Shown here one piece after another: positions 1 to 8,321 of a stretch of 64,000 nt of DNA; positions within the stretch are counted from its first letter, which is position 1, and each line of letters begins with the position of its first letter. Source of the DNA: JANMOK01 sp031415055 (lineage in GTDB: Bacteria > Pseudomonadota > Alphaproteobacteria > Rhodobacterales > Rhodobacteraceae). The position numbers were made by a program, and so were the translations under genes. Where the stretch lies: NCBI GenBank assembly GCA_031415055.1, contig JANOQZ010000009.1:1-64000 (forward strand). Reading direction: 5' to 3'. The notes beneath the pieces were generated by a model. The model was given only the letters and a program-made list of their open reading frames with translations, was not told the DNA's origin and ran no database searches.

Positions 1-86
1 CCCTTGTTGACGACCAAATCGATGCCCTTGATGACATCCACCGCGCCGTAAGATTTCTTTACATTCTTCAGTTCGATCTTTGCCAT
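1..86 (-). CDS. Sugar ABC transporter ATP-binding protein (N-terminal fragment)
   Basis: Only the first 28 codons are in the window; the rest lies beyond the left edge. The translation begins MAKIELKNVKKSYGAVDVIK, the typical opening beta-strand of MalK/UgpC-type ATPases, before the Walker A motif. The gene starts 3 nt after the stop of the second permease gene, so it is the last visible member of a binding protein - permease - permease - ATPase operon. The family energises sugar import at the inner membrane. The family assignment is strong because of the context, but the nucleotide-binding motifs themselves cannot be seen. Confidence 0.85.
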   Translation of the reverse strand, partial: MAKIELKNVKKSYGAVDVIKGIDLVVNK

Positions 87-89
87 TTT

Positions 90-917
90 TCAGCCCTTCA
101 CGCCGCCTGCGGTCAAACCCGCGACGATTTTGCGTTGGAATACAAGTACGAGGATGACCAGCGGGATCGTCACAATGACCGATGCGGCCATGATCGGGCC
201 CCACGGAATTTCCTGCTGCGATGCGCCGGACAACAGCGCAATGGCGACCGGGGTCGTCCGCTGAACCTCTGTCATGGTGAATGTCAGCGCGAACAAAAAC
301 TCGTTCCACGCCCCGATAAACGCCAGCAAACCGGTGGTGACCAATGCGGGCCACATCAGCGGCATGAACACCTTGGTGATGATGATCCACGGGGTTGCAC
401 CATCCACAATCGCCGCCTCCTCAATCTCGACCGGCAGATCGCGCATGAATGTGGTCAGCACCCAGACCGTGAACGGCAGCGTGAAGATGGTGTAGGAGAA
501 AATCAGCGCCCAAGGCGTGTTATAGATGCCAAGGAAGGTGATCAGTTCGAACAGGCCCGCCAGCACGGCAATTTGTGGGAACATCGACACTGCGAGGATG
601 GTCAGCAACAGCAGTGAGCGACCGCGGAACCTGACCCGAGACAGCGCGTAAGCGGCGGTTACGGCCAGAAACAAGGCAAACGTCACCGTCAATGTTGCCA
701 CAAACAGCGAATTTAACGTGTTGCGCGGGAACGAGCCATTGGTCAAAACGCCAATGTAGTTGCCCAAGTCAAACGTCGTCGGCCAGAAATCCACCCGGAA
801 AATCGCCGTTCCAGTTTTGAAACTGGTCAGAATGGCGTAGTAGAACGGGAAGATCGCGAAAACGACGATCAGGACAACGGCAAAGTAAAACGATGTGGTT
901 TTGACGATTTTTGGCAT
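90..917 (-). CDS. Carbohydrate ABC transporter permease, MalG/ThuG type
   Basis: A 275-aa inner-membrane permease with about six hydrophobic segments. The cytoplasmic EAA loop that docks the ATPase is visible near residues 165-190 (EEAAIVDGA followed by a FMPLMWPAL strand). It is the inner-face partner of the preceding permease. Its ATG overlaps that gene's stop codon by one base (TGATG), which implies translational coupling. Family knowledge: the MalFG pair forms the transmembrane channel for sugar import. The operon order (binding protein, two permeases, ATPase) and the neighbouring ThuA/oxidoreductase genes suggest an alpha-disaccharide such as trehalose or maltose, but the substrate cannot be read from sequence. 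Confidence 0.93.
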   Translation of the reverse strand: MPKIVKTTSFYFAVVLIVVFAIFPFYYAILTSFKTGTAIFRVDFWPTTFDLGNYIGVLTNGSFPRNTLNSLFVATLTVTFALFLAVTAAYALSRVRFRGRSLLLLTILAVSMFPQIAVLAGLFELITFLGIYNTPWALIFSYTIFTLPFTVWVLTTFMRDLPVEIEEAAIVDGATPWIIITKVFMPLMWPALVTTGLLAFIGAWNEFLFALTFTMTEVQRTTPVAIALLSGASQQEIPWGPIMAASVIVTIPLVILVLVFQRKIVAGLTAGGVKG

Positions 918-1891
918 CAGCGCATCTCCTTACCGCCGAGGTCAACTTTACCCAGCCAGATATAAAGCACGACGAATATCGCGATGAATAGGAACAGCAG
1001 GGTTGACTGCGCCGATCCATAAGCGAATTTCGAAAAGTCGAACATGTTTTCGCGGCTGATGATCGACATGGTTTTTGTAGACGTCGAGTTTGGAGTCAGC
1101 ACGTAGATGAGGTCAAAAATCCTTAACGCATCCAGCATGCGGAAGATGATAGCCACCATCAGCGCTGGTCGCACCAATGGTAGAGTAATTTTGAAGAACA
1201 CCCGTACCGGATGCACGCCGTCAAGATAGGCGGCTTCATAAATATCGCGCGGGATCATTTGCAGACCGGCGAGACACAGCAGTGCCATGAAGGGGGTCGT
1301 TTTCCAAACATCAACCACCAGAACCGCGAACATCGCGGTATCTGCACTTGCAGTCCACGCGACGCGATCTGTCATCAAGCCCATGCCGATGAGAATGGCG
1401 TTGATCATGCCAAACTGGTCGTTCAACATCCACGCCCACATTTTAGCAGAAACGATGGTCGGGATCGCCCACGGGATAAGGATTGCCGCGCGCACCAAGC
1501 CGCGGCCTTTGAATTCTGCGTTCAGAACCAGCGCGACCATGAGGCCCAAAAATGCTTCAAGCGTTACGGAGACTATGGCAAAGCGGACGGTATTCCAAAC
1601 CGCATTCCACCATTTCGGGTCGGCGAGGGTGCCAGTCCAGCGGAGCTTGCCGCTCGCCAATTCGCGCACCTTCAAATAATTGTCAAAGCCCACCCAATCG
1701 CCGCCGTAAAGATCGTTCAACGATGTGTCGGTGAAGCTGAAATAAATGGTGCGGCCCAAAGGCCAAGCGGCGGCGATGAACAGCGCGGCAATCATCGGTA
1801 GCAAGAACCACATAGCGGCGCGAACGCGTTGTCTTTGCAGTTCGGACGTTGGCGCGCGTGCAAGTTGGGTGGGTGCGGCGGTTGCGCTCAT
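917..1891 (-). CDS. Carbohydrate ABC transporter permease, MalF/ThuF type
   Basis: A 324-aa permease with a long hydrophobic N-terminal segment (about residues 27-50) and five further membrane spans. The EAA loop (YEAAYLDGVHPVRVFFKITLP) lies about 90 residues from the C-terminus. The chosen start is the ATG at 1891 (MSATAAPTQLA). The open frame extends upstream to 1960, but those residues are not typical of the family. It is coupled to the second permease by a one-base stop/start overlap and lies 105 nt downstream of the binding-protein gene. It forms the first half of the transmembrane channel of the sugar importer. Confidence 0.92.
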   Translation of the reverse strand: MSATAAPTQLARAPTSELQRQRVRAAMWFLLPMIAALFIAAAWPLGRTIYFSFTDTSLNDLYGGDWVGFDNYLKVRELASGKLRWTGTLADPKWWNAVWNTVRFAIVSVTLEAFLGLMVALVLNAEFKGRGLVRAAILIPWAIPTIVSAKMWAWMLNDQFGMINAILIGMGLMTDRVAWTASADTAMFAVLVVDVWKTTPFMALLCLAGLQMIPRDIYEAAYLDGVHPVRVFFKITLPLVRPALMVAIIFRMLDALRIFDLIYVLTPNSTSTKTMSIISRENMFDFSKFAYGSAQSTLLFLFIAIFVVLYIWLGKVDLGGKEMR

Positions 1892-1996
1892 TTTGTGCGA
1901 TCCATCTGAACGGGATGATTGGTCTTTGTCGGGCAAGCAAAGCTTCGCAGTGGGGGGCAAGCGGCGCGAACGCCGCTTGCAGTTTAAGTTATCAGC

Positions 1997-3262
1997 TTAC
2001 TTCCAGCCGTCGCCTTTGAGGTCGGTCAGATCCGCTTCAAGCGCTTCGAGGTTTTCAGCCGCAGTGCCGGTGCCCGACAAAGTGTCGTGAACAGCCGACC
2101 AGAACAGGTTGGAAACTTCGTTATACGATTGTTTCGCCGGTGCCGAAGGACGCGGAACAGCGGCCAAGAACACGTCTTTCCAGCGCGGAATGATCGGCAC
2201 CGCGGCAGCGATATCCGCATCGTCATACAACGACATGATTGTCGGCAGGTTCGAGTCTTTCAGCGCGCGCAGTTTTTGCGTTTCAGGAGACCCCATGAAC
2301 ATCGCAAAACTGATCGCAGCTTCCTGGTTTGGCGAATATTTGGAAACAGCAACGTTCCAGCCGCCAAGAGTTGCAGCGGAACCAGTTTCACCACCAGCTG
2401 AAGGCAGCGGAGCCACGTCGAACAGGCCTTTCACAGCCGAATCGTCGCCGTTGCCTAGACCATAGGCATAGGGCCAGTTGCGCATGAACACGGCATTGCC
2501 GGTCTGCCAGACACCGCGGGCTTCTTCTTCCTGATAAGCGAGAACGCCATCGGGAGATATCGTGCCGATCCAAGCCTTCGCCTGCTCAAGAGCAGCAATT
2601 GCCTGGGGGTTGTTGATCGAGATTGAACCATCTGGTTCAACGATCTGGCCACCGCCGTGCGATTTAACCCATTCCAGAGCGTCGCAAGTCAAGCCTTCGT
2701 AGGCGTTGCCTTGGAAGACAAATCCCCAAAGGTCAGCTTTGCCTTCAGCGCGTTCGGCGTCTTGAATCATCTGTGCTGTAGCTGTCAGCTCGGCCCAAGT
2801 GGTGGGAACGGCTGCGCCATGCTTTTCGAGCAGGTCTTTGCGATAGAACAACGCCGGGGCGTCGGTGAAGATCGGCAGAGCTACAAGTTTGCCGTCAACC
2901 GTTTGCGATTCGATGATCGAAGGGAAGTGCAGCGGTGCGACGTCGGCAGCGGCAGCGGTCAAATCAACCAAGTGTTCGGCCAATTGCGGTGCCCAGATCA
3001 CGTCGACCTGATAGACGTCGATGTCGGCGTTACCAGCCGCCAGCCAAAGACGATATTGGCCAAATTGGTCGGTGGTCGACGACGGCATCGGCACGATCGT
3101 AACCGTGTTGCCGGTCTCGGCTTCCCACGTTTTTACGAATTCGGTCAAGTTGGCAATGGCGTTACCGGTTGCGCCGGAAACGAAATTGATATTGGCGGCC
3201 ATGGCTGCCGGTACGAACGTTGCGCTGGCGAGTAGCACAGACACAATTGCAGTAAGTTTCAT
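1997..3262 (-). CDS. Periplasmic sugar-binding protein of ABC transporter
   Basis: A 421-aa family 1 extracellular solute-binding protein. The start at 3262 is preceded by a good ribosome site (AGGGAGAA, about 7 nt upstream) and opens with a classical signal peptide ending in AMA before ANINFV. The body reads as a MalE/ThuE-type protein: a tryptophan- and tyrosine-rich core and a lobe containing NADIDVYQVDVIWAPQLA. It captures the sugar in the periplasm and hands it to the two permeases encoded downstream. It is divergent from the LacI-type regulator gene, and the 300-bp gap between them contains several CAAAACGTTTTG-like operators. An upstream extension of the frame to 3322 lacks a signal-peptide start and was not used. 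Confidence 0.93.
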   Translation of the reverse strand: MKLTAIVSVLLASATFVPAAMAANINFVSGATGNAIANLTEFVKTWEAETGNTVTIVPMPSSTTDQFGQYRLWLAAGNADIDVYQVDVIWAPQLAEHLVDLTAAAADVAPLHFPSIIESQTVDGKLVALPIFTDAPALFYRKDLLEKHGAAVPTTWAELTATAQMIQDAERAEGKADLWGFVFQGNAYEGLTCDALEWVKSHGGGQIVEPDGSISINNPQAIAALEQAKAWIGTISPDGVLAYQEEEARGVWQTGNAVFMRNWPYAYGLGNGDDSAVKGLFDVAPLPSAGGETGSAATLGGWNVAVSKYSPNQEAAISFAMFMGSPETQKLRALKDSNLPTIMSLYDDADIAAAVPIIPRWKDVFLAAVPRPSAPAKQSYNEVSNLFWSAVHDTLSGTGTAAENLEALEADLTDLKGDGWK

Positions 3263-3368
3263 TCTTGTTTTCTCCCTAGTTGAAATACGTAGAACCCAAA
3301 GTGGACCACGACCGCCGGGCATTTTGCCTCGTTAGTGCGGTCCTTTGGCGGATACCCTCCCAAGTATC

Positions 3369-3380
3369 CAAAACGTTTTG
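3369..3380. promoter_or_regulatory. LacI-family operator, perfect palindrome CAAAACGTTTTG
   Basis: A 12-bp perfect palindrome centred on CG, the hallmark of LacI/GalR-family operators. It lies 107 nt upstream of the binding-protein start codon. A nearly identical site (CGAAACGTTTTG) precedes the ThuA-like gene. The regulator encoded at 3563-4591 is the obvious candidate ligand; binding is inferred. Confidence 0.75.
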
Positions 3381-3435
3381 AATAAAAAGCCGGGAGTCAC
3401 CTAAAAGTCAAGTCTTGACTCAAATTTTCACGTGT

Positions 3436-3474
3436 CAAAACGTTACGGTTGATATTTGCTGGGGCAAAACGTTA
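3436..3474. promoter_or_regulatory. Two direct copies of CAAAACGTTA (operator-like half/near sites)
   Basis: CAAAACGTTA occurs at 3436-3445 and again at 3465-3474, 29 bp apart. That is close to three helical turns, so both copies face the same side of the DNA. They are degenerate versions of the palindrome at 3369-3380. They sit between that palindrome and the regulator gene, about 90-127 nt upstream of its ATG. Autoregulation and co-regulation of the divergent transporter operon is the simplest reading. Confidence 0.6.
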
Positions 3475-3479
3475 TGTTC

Positions 3480-3493
3480 TGGCAGCGCTGCCA
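3480..3493. promoter_or_regulatory. 14-bp palindrome TGGCAGCGCTGCCA upstream of the lacI-type gene
   Basis: A perfect 14-bp dyad immediately after the CAAAACGTTA copies and 69 nt before the regulator ATG. It could be a second regulator's operator or a short hairpin in the leader mRNA. The sequence alone does not decide. Confidence 0.4.
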
Positions 3494-3562
3494 AAGGGTT
3501 CGTGTTCTTATTTGGTGGCTTTTCGACACGCCGAAAACGGGCACGATTGGAACAGTAACTTT

Positions 3563-4591
3563 ATGGTAAAGCTTAAAGATTTGGCACGCGAATTGAACGT
3601 GTCTATTACGACTGTCAGTCGCGCCCTGAACGGATTTTCCGACGTAAACGAAGAGACGCGTGCGCGGGTTTCCGCTGCCGCCGAGCGGTTGGGCTATCGC
3701 CCCAATATGAACGCGCGCCGATTGGTGACGGGCCGGGCGCATACCATTGGTTTGGCGAATCCCTCCGAATCGTCGCTAATCCACGAAGCGCATATCGCCG
3801 AGTTTCTGAGTGGCATTGGCGAGGCTTTGAGCGAAAGCGAATATGATCTGTTGCTGATTCCGTACAAGCAGAACGACGAGATTGAGCGCTATAAACGGGC
3901 AATTGCTTCGAATCGCGTCGACGCTTTGATTGTTGGTTCTATTTTTCTGAACGATCCGCGGATTGATTTCTTGCACAAAGTCGGCATGCCGTTTGTTGTG
4001 CATGGTCGGACGGAGACTGCGTTGCCTTATGCCTTCATCGATATCGACAACGAATCGGTCGGCTATAAATCCGCGATTGCTTTGTTGGACAAAGGCCACC
4101 GTCGGATTGGGTTGTTGAACGGACCGGCGGATATGACTTTTGCCCGTGATCGCGAACTTGGCTATCGTCGGGCATTGGCGGAACGCGGCATCGCTTTTGA
4201 TTCGGCGCTGACAGACAATGCGATGATGGCAGATGCGCATGGCTTTGCTGCCACGCAAAGATTCTTTGCCTTGAAAAAGCCGGCGACGGCGTTGATTGCC
4301 GGGTCTATGGCCAACGCGATTGGGGCGATACGGGCCATCAGGACTGCGGGGCTAATGATGGGCAAGCACGTGTCGTTGATTGCGCACGACGATATTTTCC
4401 ACTTCCTCAAACCCGAATCGATGGTGCCAACGTTGACAACGACGACATCATCCATGCGGGCGGCGGGGCATCGAGCGGCGGAAATGGCGATAAGATTGCT
4501 GGACGGTGAACCGGTGGAAAATTTGCAACAAGTCTGGGACGTGGAACTGAACGAGCGCGAATCGGTTGGACCCGCGCCCGATCAAGGTTGA
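3563..4591 (+). CDS. LacI-family transcriptional regulator of the sugar-uptake genes
   Basis: A 342-aa repressor. The N-terminal helix-turn-helix is explicit (VKLKDLARELNVSITTVSR, residues 2-20), followed by the ALNG hinge region and a periplasmic-binding-protein-like effector domain to the end. The start at 3563 was chosen because the HTH begins at once after it; the open frame runs back to 3449 through unrelated residues. It is divergent from the transporter operon and convergent with the oxidoreductase gene, 3 nt apart. Palindromic CAAAACGTTTTG-type operators flank both sugar operons, so it probably represses them until a sugar or sugar phosphate binds. Confidence 0.93.
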   Translation: MVKLKDLARELNVSITTVSRALNGFSDVNEETRARVSAAAERLGYRPNMNARRLVTGRAHTIGLANPSESSLIHEAHIAEFLSGIGEALSESEYDLLLIPYKQNDEIERYKRAIASNRVDALIVGSIFLNDPRIDFLHKVGMPFVVHGRTETALPYAFIDIDNESVGYKSAIALLDKGHRRIGLLNGPADMTFARDRELGYRRALAERGIAFDSALTDNAMMADAHGFAATQRFFALKKPATALIAGSMANAIGAIRAIRTAGLMMGKHVSLIAHDDIFHFLKPESMVPTLTTTTSSMRAAGHRAAEMAIRLLDGEPVENLQQVWDVELNERESVGPAPDQG

Positions 4592-4594
4592 TCG

Positions 4595-5638
4595 TCAGAC
4601 TTTGAGGGCGACCTGTTGGGCATCCGATTGGACGCTGAGATCCAACACGCGTTGGATCGTTGTCGCCCGCCGGAAGCTGGGTTCGTCGGTTTTTCCTTTG
4701 CGCACAGCGGTGACAAAACGCTGATAGTTGGTGATGACCGGTGCCAGGGCGATGTCTTGCCAAACCGGTTTCAGCATGTCGTCGCCGACGGAAGCCTTCA
4801 GTGTGCCCAAATCACCGGCGTTGGTTAGTTCCAACCCGCCTTTCGACCCATAGATGCGCAAGCTTAGGTCGTTGAAATGGCCCGAAGCAAAGCGGGTGGC
4901 GTGAACGACGCCGACCGCGCCATTGTCAAAACCAAGGCTCATGGCAAAGCTGTCATTGACGTCGAGAACATACTCGCCAATCCGGTCACCCGGGGCTTTG
5001 TGAAAGGTTTTCAGGCGGCAATAGACGTCCGAGACATTGGTATTGGCGGCATAGGACGCAAAATCGAGCACGTGAATGCCGATGTCGCCCAGCGTTCCAA
5101 GCGAGCCGTGCTTGGATGACAGGCGCCACAGCCATTGCTGTTCTTTGTCCCAAGCGCCCCAGGCGGGCTGCGCAAGCCAGCTTTGCAGATAAGACGCTTC
5201 GATGTGTTTCACGTCACCAATCAGACCAGCGACGACCATTTCGCGGGCTTTTTGCAGCGAAGCAACGTTGCGATAGGTCAGGTTGACCATGCCAACAAGG
5301 CCAGATTTTTCGGCGGTTTCGGTCATTTCCAGCGCCAAAACGTGGTTGGTTGCCAAAGGTTTTTCGCAGAACACATGCTTGCCAGCGGCAAGGATTTGCA
5401 TGGTTGTCGGATGATGTGCAGGGTCTGGCGTCACATTGGCGACGGCGTGAAAATCGCCCCATTTCAAGGCATCGGCCAATGACGTGAATCGATGCTCGAC
5501 GCGATGCGTGTCGCAAAACGTTTTTAGGCGTTCGGCGTTGGTATCGACGCCGCCGACGATTTCAACATCTGGAATTGTTGCAAAGGCCGTGGCGTGGGAG
5601 CTTGCCATACCACCAGTGCCAAGTATGAGAAGACGCAT
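4595..5638 (-). CDS. Gfo/Idh/MocA-family oxidoreductase (ThuB-like)
   Basis: A 347-aa NAD(P)-dependent sugar oxidoreductase. The N-terminal Rossmann motif is GTGGMASSHA (about residues 6-15) and the family signature CEKPLATN (EKP) is near residue 95. The start at 5638 has an AAGGAT ribosome site about 8 nt upstream. It lies 10 nt after the ThuA-like gene and is surely co-transcribed with it. In rhizobia, ThuA with a partner of this family (ThuB) oxidises trehalose-type disaccharides to 3-keto derivatives. The same pairing beside an EFGK-like transporter supports a similar role here, but the substrate is not proven. Confidence 0.88.
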   Translation of the reverse strand: MRLLILGTGGMASSHATAFATIPDVEIVGGVDTNAERLKTFCDTHRVEHRFTSLADALKWGDFHAVANVTPDPAHHPTTMQILAAGKHVFCEKPLATNHVLALEMTETAEKSGLVGMVNLTYRNVASLQKAREMVVAGLIGDVKHIEASYLQSWLAQPAWGAWDKEQQWLWRLSSKHGSLGTLGDIGIHVLDFASYAANTNVSDVYCRLKTFHKAPGDRIGEYVLDVNDSFAMSLGFDNGAVGVVHATRFASGHFNDLSLRIYGSKGGLELTNAGDLGTLKASVGDDMLKPVWQDIALAPVITNYQRFVTAVRKGKTDEPSFRRATTIQRVLDLSVQSDAQQVALKV

Positions 5639-5648
5639 GGGATGATCC

Positions 5649-6434
5649 TTACCTGAGGCCTTTTTCACCGGCGTGGTGCAGTTTCGGCCCGCGTTCTACG
5701 ATCTTTTCGGGGGCCTTATCAACCGGCACATTGGGTGCATCGGTCGGGTCTTTGATGGCGGGTTGCGGATTGTGCGCCCAGTTCACCGCGTTGCGCAGCA
5801 CTTGGCCAACGGTTTTGTCGTGATAGGTCGGATAGGTTTCGTGACCGGGGCGGAAATAGAAAACATTTCCGGCACCACGACGGTAGGTCAGGCCGGAGCG
5901 AAATACTTCACCGCCTTGGAACCACGACACAAACACCGTTTCCAGCGGTTCGGGCACGCCGAAAGGTTCGCCGTACATTTCTTCGTTTTCCAGCTCGAAA
6001 TAAGGGGGCAATCCCGCCGCGATGGGATGGCGTGGGTTGGTAACCCACAGGCGTTCGCGTTCACCAGCTTCGCGCCAAGTCAGATTGCACGGCGTGCCCA
6101 TAAGTCGTTTGAAAATCTTGGCGAAATGGCCGGAATGCAGCACGATCAGGCCCATACCCGCCCAGACACGTTCGGCGACACGCTCGACTATCGCGTCCTG
6201 CACGTCGCCATGCGCCGCGTGGCCCCACCAGACCAGAACATCGGTTTCGGCAAGTCGTTTTGTGGTCAGACCATGTTCTTTATCTTGCAGAGTTACCGTT
6301 GTCGCCTTGATGTTTTTGTCTGCATTCAGCGCTTCGGCAATCGTGCCGTGCATACCCTTGGGGTATATTCCAGCGACGATCTTGTTGTTCTGTTCGTGGA
6401 CGTCTTCGCCCCAGACGAGCGTGCGGATAACCAT
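5649..6434 (-). CDS. thuA: ThuA-domain protein (trehalose-utilisation type)
   Basis: A 261-aa ThuA-like protein with a class I glutamine-amidotransferase-like fold. The recognisable elements are VWGEDVHEQ at the N-terminus, VWWGHAAHGDVQ near residue 72 and the GHETYPTYHD region near residue 205. The start at 6434 has a strong ribosome site (AAGGAGATTCTC before ATG). It heads a two-gene operon with the Gfo/Idh/MocA oxidoreductase. A CGAAACGTTTTG operator lies about 80-90 nt upstream, linking it to the LacI-type regulator and the transporter. The precise catalytic step of ThuA proteins is still poorly defined. Confidence 0.88.
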   Translation of the reverse strand: MVIRTLVWGEDVHEQNNKIVAGIYPKGMHGTIAEALNADKNIKATTVTLQDKEHGLTTKRLAETDVLVWWGHAAHGDVQDAIVERVAERVWAGMGLIVLHSGHFAKIFKRLMGTPCNLTWREAGERERLWVTNPRHPIAAGLPPYFELENEEMYGEPFGVPEPLETVFVSWFQGGEVFRSGLTYRRGAGNVFYFRPGHETYPTYHDKTVGQVLRNAVNWAHNPQPAIKDPTDAPNVPVDKAPEKIVERGPKLHHAGEKGLR

Positions 6435-6514
6435 GAGAATCTCCTTAGCCGAGCGTTGCGGGACGAAATGAAGACATGCGACGGATTGGATGGAATCAGC
6501 GACTATCATATTTC

Positions 6515-6526
6515 CGAAACGTTTTG
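6515..6526. promoter_or_regulatory. LacI-family operator CGAAACGTTTTG upstream of thuA
   Basis: An 11-of-12 match to the palindrome at 3369-3380, placed 81-92 nt before the thuA start codon. Its presence at both transcription units, and the closeness of a single LacI-type regulator gene, argue for one regulon. The remaining upstream sequence (6527-6763) shows no other clear signal. Confidence 0.7.
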
Positions 6527-6763
6527 AAAGATGAATTGCGCGGGCACACTACGATAGTTCCTGACTCGTCCAAGCCGATGGCACGTCGGACGGCGGCAAC
6601 TTTGCAAGGGCGGACACGAAATTTACGAAATATTAACTGGGTTTGGCTATGGTCCCGGCGTTCGCGGTTCGGAAATTTTTTCGTCTGCAAGCAAACCCGT
6701 TACGTTCAAAAAGCGCATCTGCGAGAGTTGGCCCAAAGCCACCTCGCCCATATTGGATTCAAA

Positions 6764-7027
6764 ATGACAGATACATTCAAAAGCCATACCCAGAACCTGA
6801 CGGCACCTCCGCCATCGGCGGCCGAAATTACACCGTCGGACGCAGTTGATTTAGCCTTTGCCACCCGCGCGATTTACGTGGGCGGTGCTGGGAACCTGAA
6901 GGTGCGCATGCTGGACGGTTCGCAAATTACTTTCACCAATGTGCAGGCTGGCGCGCAATATGCCATGCGGGTTGACCGTGTTTTAGCGACCGGCACAACG
7001 GCCACAGGAATTGTTGCCCTTTGGTAA
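6764..7027 (+). CDS. Spike base protein, RCAP_Rcc01079 family (gene-transfer-agent type)
   Basis: An 87-aa protein beginning MTDTFKSHTQNLTAPP. It has the features I associate with the small 'spike base' proteins of Rhodobacterales: an S-H-x-x-x-L-T-x-P N-terminus, ITPSDAVDL, ATRAIYVGGAGNL near residue 39, and a C-terminal ATGTTATGIVALW. The ATG at 6764 was chosen because family similarity begins there; the frame is open back to 6476 without similarity. In Rhodobacter capsulatus this protein sits at the base of head spikes of the gene transfer agent and is encoded outside the main GTA cluster. No other GTA gene is seen nearby, so it is an orphan here. Confidence 0.75.
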   Translation: MTDTFKSHTQNLTAPPPSAAEITPSDAVDLAFATRAIYVGGAGNLKVRMLDGSQITFTNVQAGAQYAMRVDRVLATGTTATGIVALW

Positions 7028-7033
7028 GAATGT

Positions 7034-7063
7034 TGCCGGTGCGGCGTAGCCGTCGCGCCGGCA
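7034..7063. terminator. GC-rich hairpin between convergent genes
   Basis: TGCCGGTGCGGC and GTCGCGCCGGCA form an imperfect 12-bp stem between the stop codons of the spike-base gene and the convergent glycosyltransferase gene. There is no long T-run on either side. A bidirectional terminator is plausible, but intrinsic activity is uncertain. Confidence 0.5.
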
Positions 7064-7064
7064 T

Positions 7065-8321
7065 TCAGCCTTTTACGCGCTGATAGGCAGCAATCAAGTT
7101 ATCAACTTGGTGATCCCAGGACAGTTCATTTTCTACCCGACGCCGACCGCGACGGCCCATTTCCGCGCCCAAGGTCGGATCGTCGAGGATTTGGATGATT
7201 TTTTGGGCGAGGTCTGCAGCGTCGTTTGGTTTGGCGTAAAGCGAGGCATCCATCGCCGAGAAGCGCCCTTCGACAACATCGAATTGCACGATTGGCTTGG
7301 AAAACGCCATGTATTCCAAGATTTTGTTCATGGTGGATTTGTCGTTCATGGCGTTGACGCGGTCTGGGTTCACACAGACATCAGCGGTTGCCAAAACGGC
7401 AAACAAGTCTTCGTCGGGCGCGCGACCGGCAAAGGTGACGTGATCACACAGCCCCAAATTTGTCGTCAAGACCTTGAGCGCGGCCAGTGCTGGCCCGCCG
7501 CCGACAAGACAAAATTGCACATCGCGTTGCATGTCGTGGACAATTATTCGGGCGGCTTCCAGCAGCAGATCGATGCCTTCTTGGTCGCCCATAACACCGA
7601 CGTAGCCGACCAAATGTTTACGCCCATTGCGCCATTTGCCATCGGCGGAATTTACGTCAAGCCGGGTTAAATCGGGGCCGGAGCGGACGACGAAAATGTC
7701 GGCATCATTTTTGCGACCGCGCTCACGCGCGATTTGCGCATAGGACGAATTGGTCGAAATCATCACATCGGCGGTCCAAAAATTGATGCGTTCAAACAAC
7801 AGCATCAAGCGCCAGAAAAACCCGCGCTTGTTGAATTTTGCTTCGTATAGTTCCGGGTTAATATCGTGATGATCAAAAATGTAACGCTTGCCGAAAAGTT
7901 TGAACTGCCAAGCGATCAGGAAGATCAAGTCAGGCGGGTTGCAGCCTTGGATCGTGTCAAACCCGTGCCGCCAGAATATTTTCCAAGCCAACCGGGTTTC
8001 GTGAAACAGGGCGGCGCTGTATTCCACCAAAAATCCAGAAGCACCTTTGGCGTCCAGTGGCAACGAATGGCGATAGATGTGAACACCGTCGATTAACTCA
8101 TACCGCTCCTCATAGCCCTTGCCGGTCGGGCAAATGACACAGACTTGCGCACCTGCCGCGTGCAACGTGCGGGCCTCGTGCCAAACACGCCGGTCAAATG
8201 GGGTTGGCAGGTTTTCCACGACAATAAGCACCTTGCGTCCCAGCAAGGGCTTTTTGTCTGTCATCGCAAGCAAGCGTGGCATTTCCAGAACAATAGGGGA
8301 CATTTTCACAGCAACACTCAC
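7065..8321 (-). CDS. Family 4 glycosyltransferase (WbuB-like)
   Basis: A 418-aa GT-B enzyme. The N-terminal domain contains VVENLPTPFDRRVWHEA (about residues 33-49) and FDHHDINPE. The C-terminal GT1/GT4 domain has VGYVGVMGDQEGID (near 236), LVGGGP and an EYMAFSKPIV nucleotide-sugar loop near residue 340. It transfers a sugar to a lipid-linked or growing glycan on the cytoplasmic side of the membrane. The ATG at 8321 overlaps the stop of the upstream AlgD-like dehydrogenase gene by 4 nt (ATGA), so the two are translated together. Donor and acceptor cannot be read from sequence. Confidence 0.88.
   Translation of the reverse strand: MSVAVKMSPIVLEMPRLLAMTDKKPLLGRKVLIVVENLPTPFDRRVWHEARTLHAAGAQVCVICPTGKGYEERYELIDGVHIYRHSLPLDAKGASGFLVEYSAALFHETRLAWKIFWRHGFDTIQGCNPPDLIFLIAWQFKLFGKRYIFDHHDINPELYEAKFNKRGFFWRLMLLFERINFWTADVMISTNSSYAQIARERGRKNDADIFVVRSGPDLTRLDVNSADGKWRNGRKHLVGYVGVMGDQEGIDLLLEAARIIVHDMQRDVQFCLVGGGPALAALKVLTTNLGLCDHVTFAGRAPDEDLFAVLATADVCVNPDRVNAMNDKSTMNKILEYMAFSKPIVQFDVVEGRFSAMDASLYAKPNDAADLAQKIIQILDDPTLGAEMGRRGRRRVENELSWDHQVDNLIAAYQRVKG

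Noticed and set aside
5513..5525. CAAAACGTTTTT, similar to the LacI operator
   Set aside because: It lies inside the oxidoreductase coding sequence and lacks the symmetric end; treated as chance, though an internal operator cannot be excluded.
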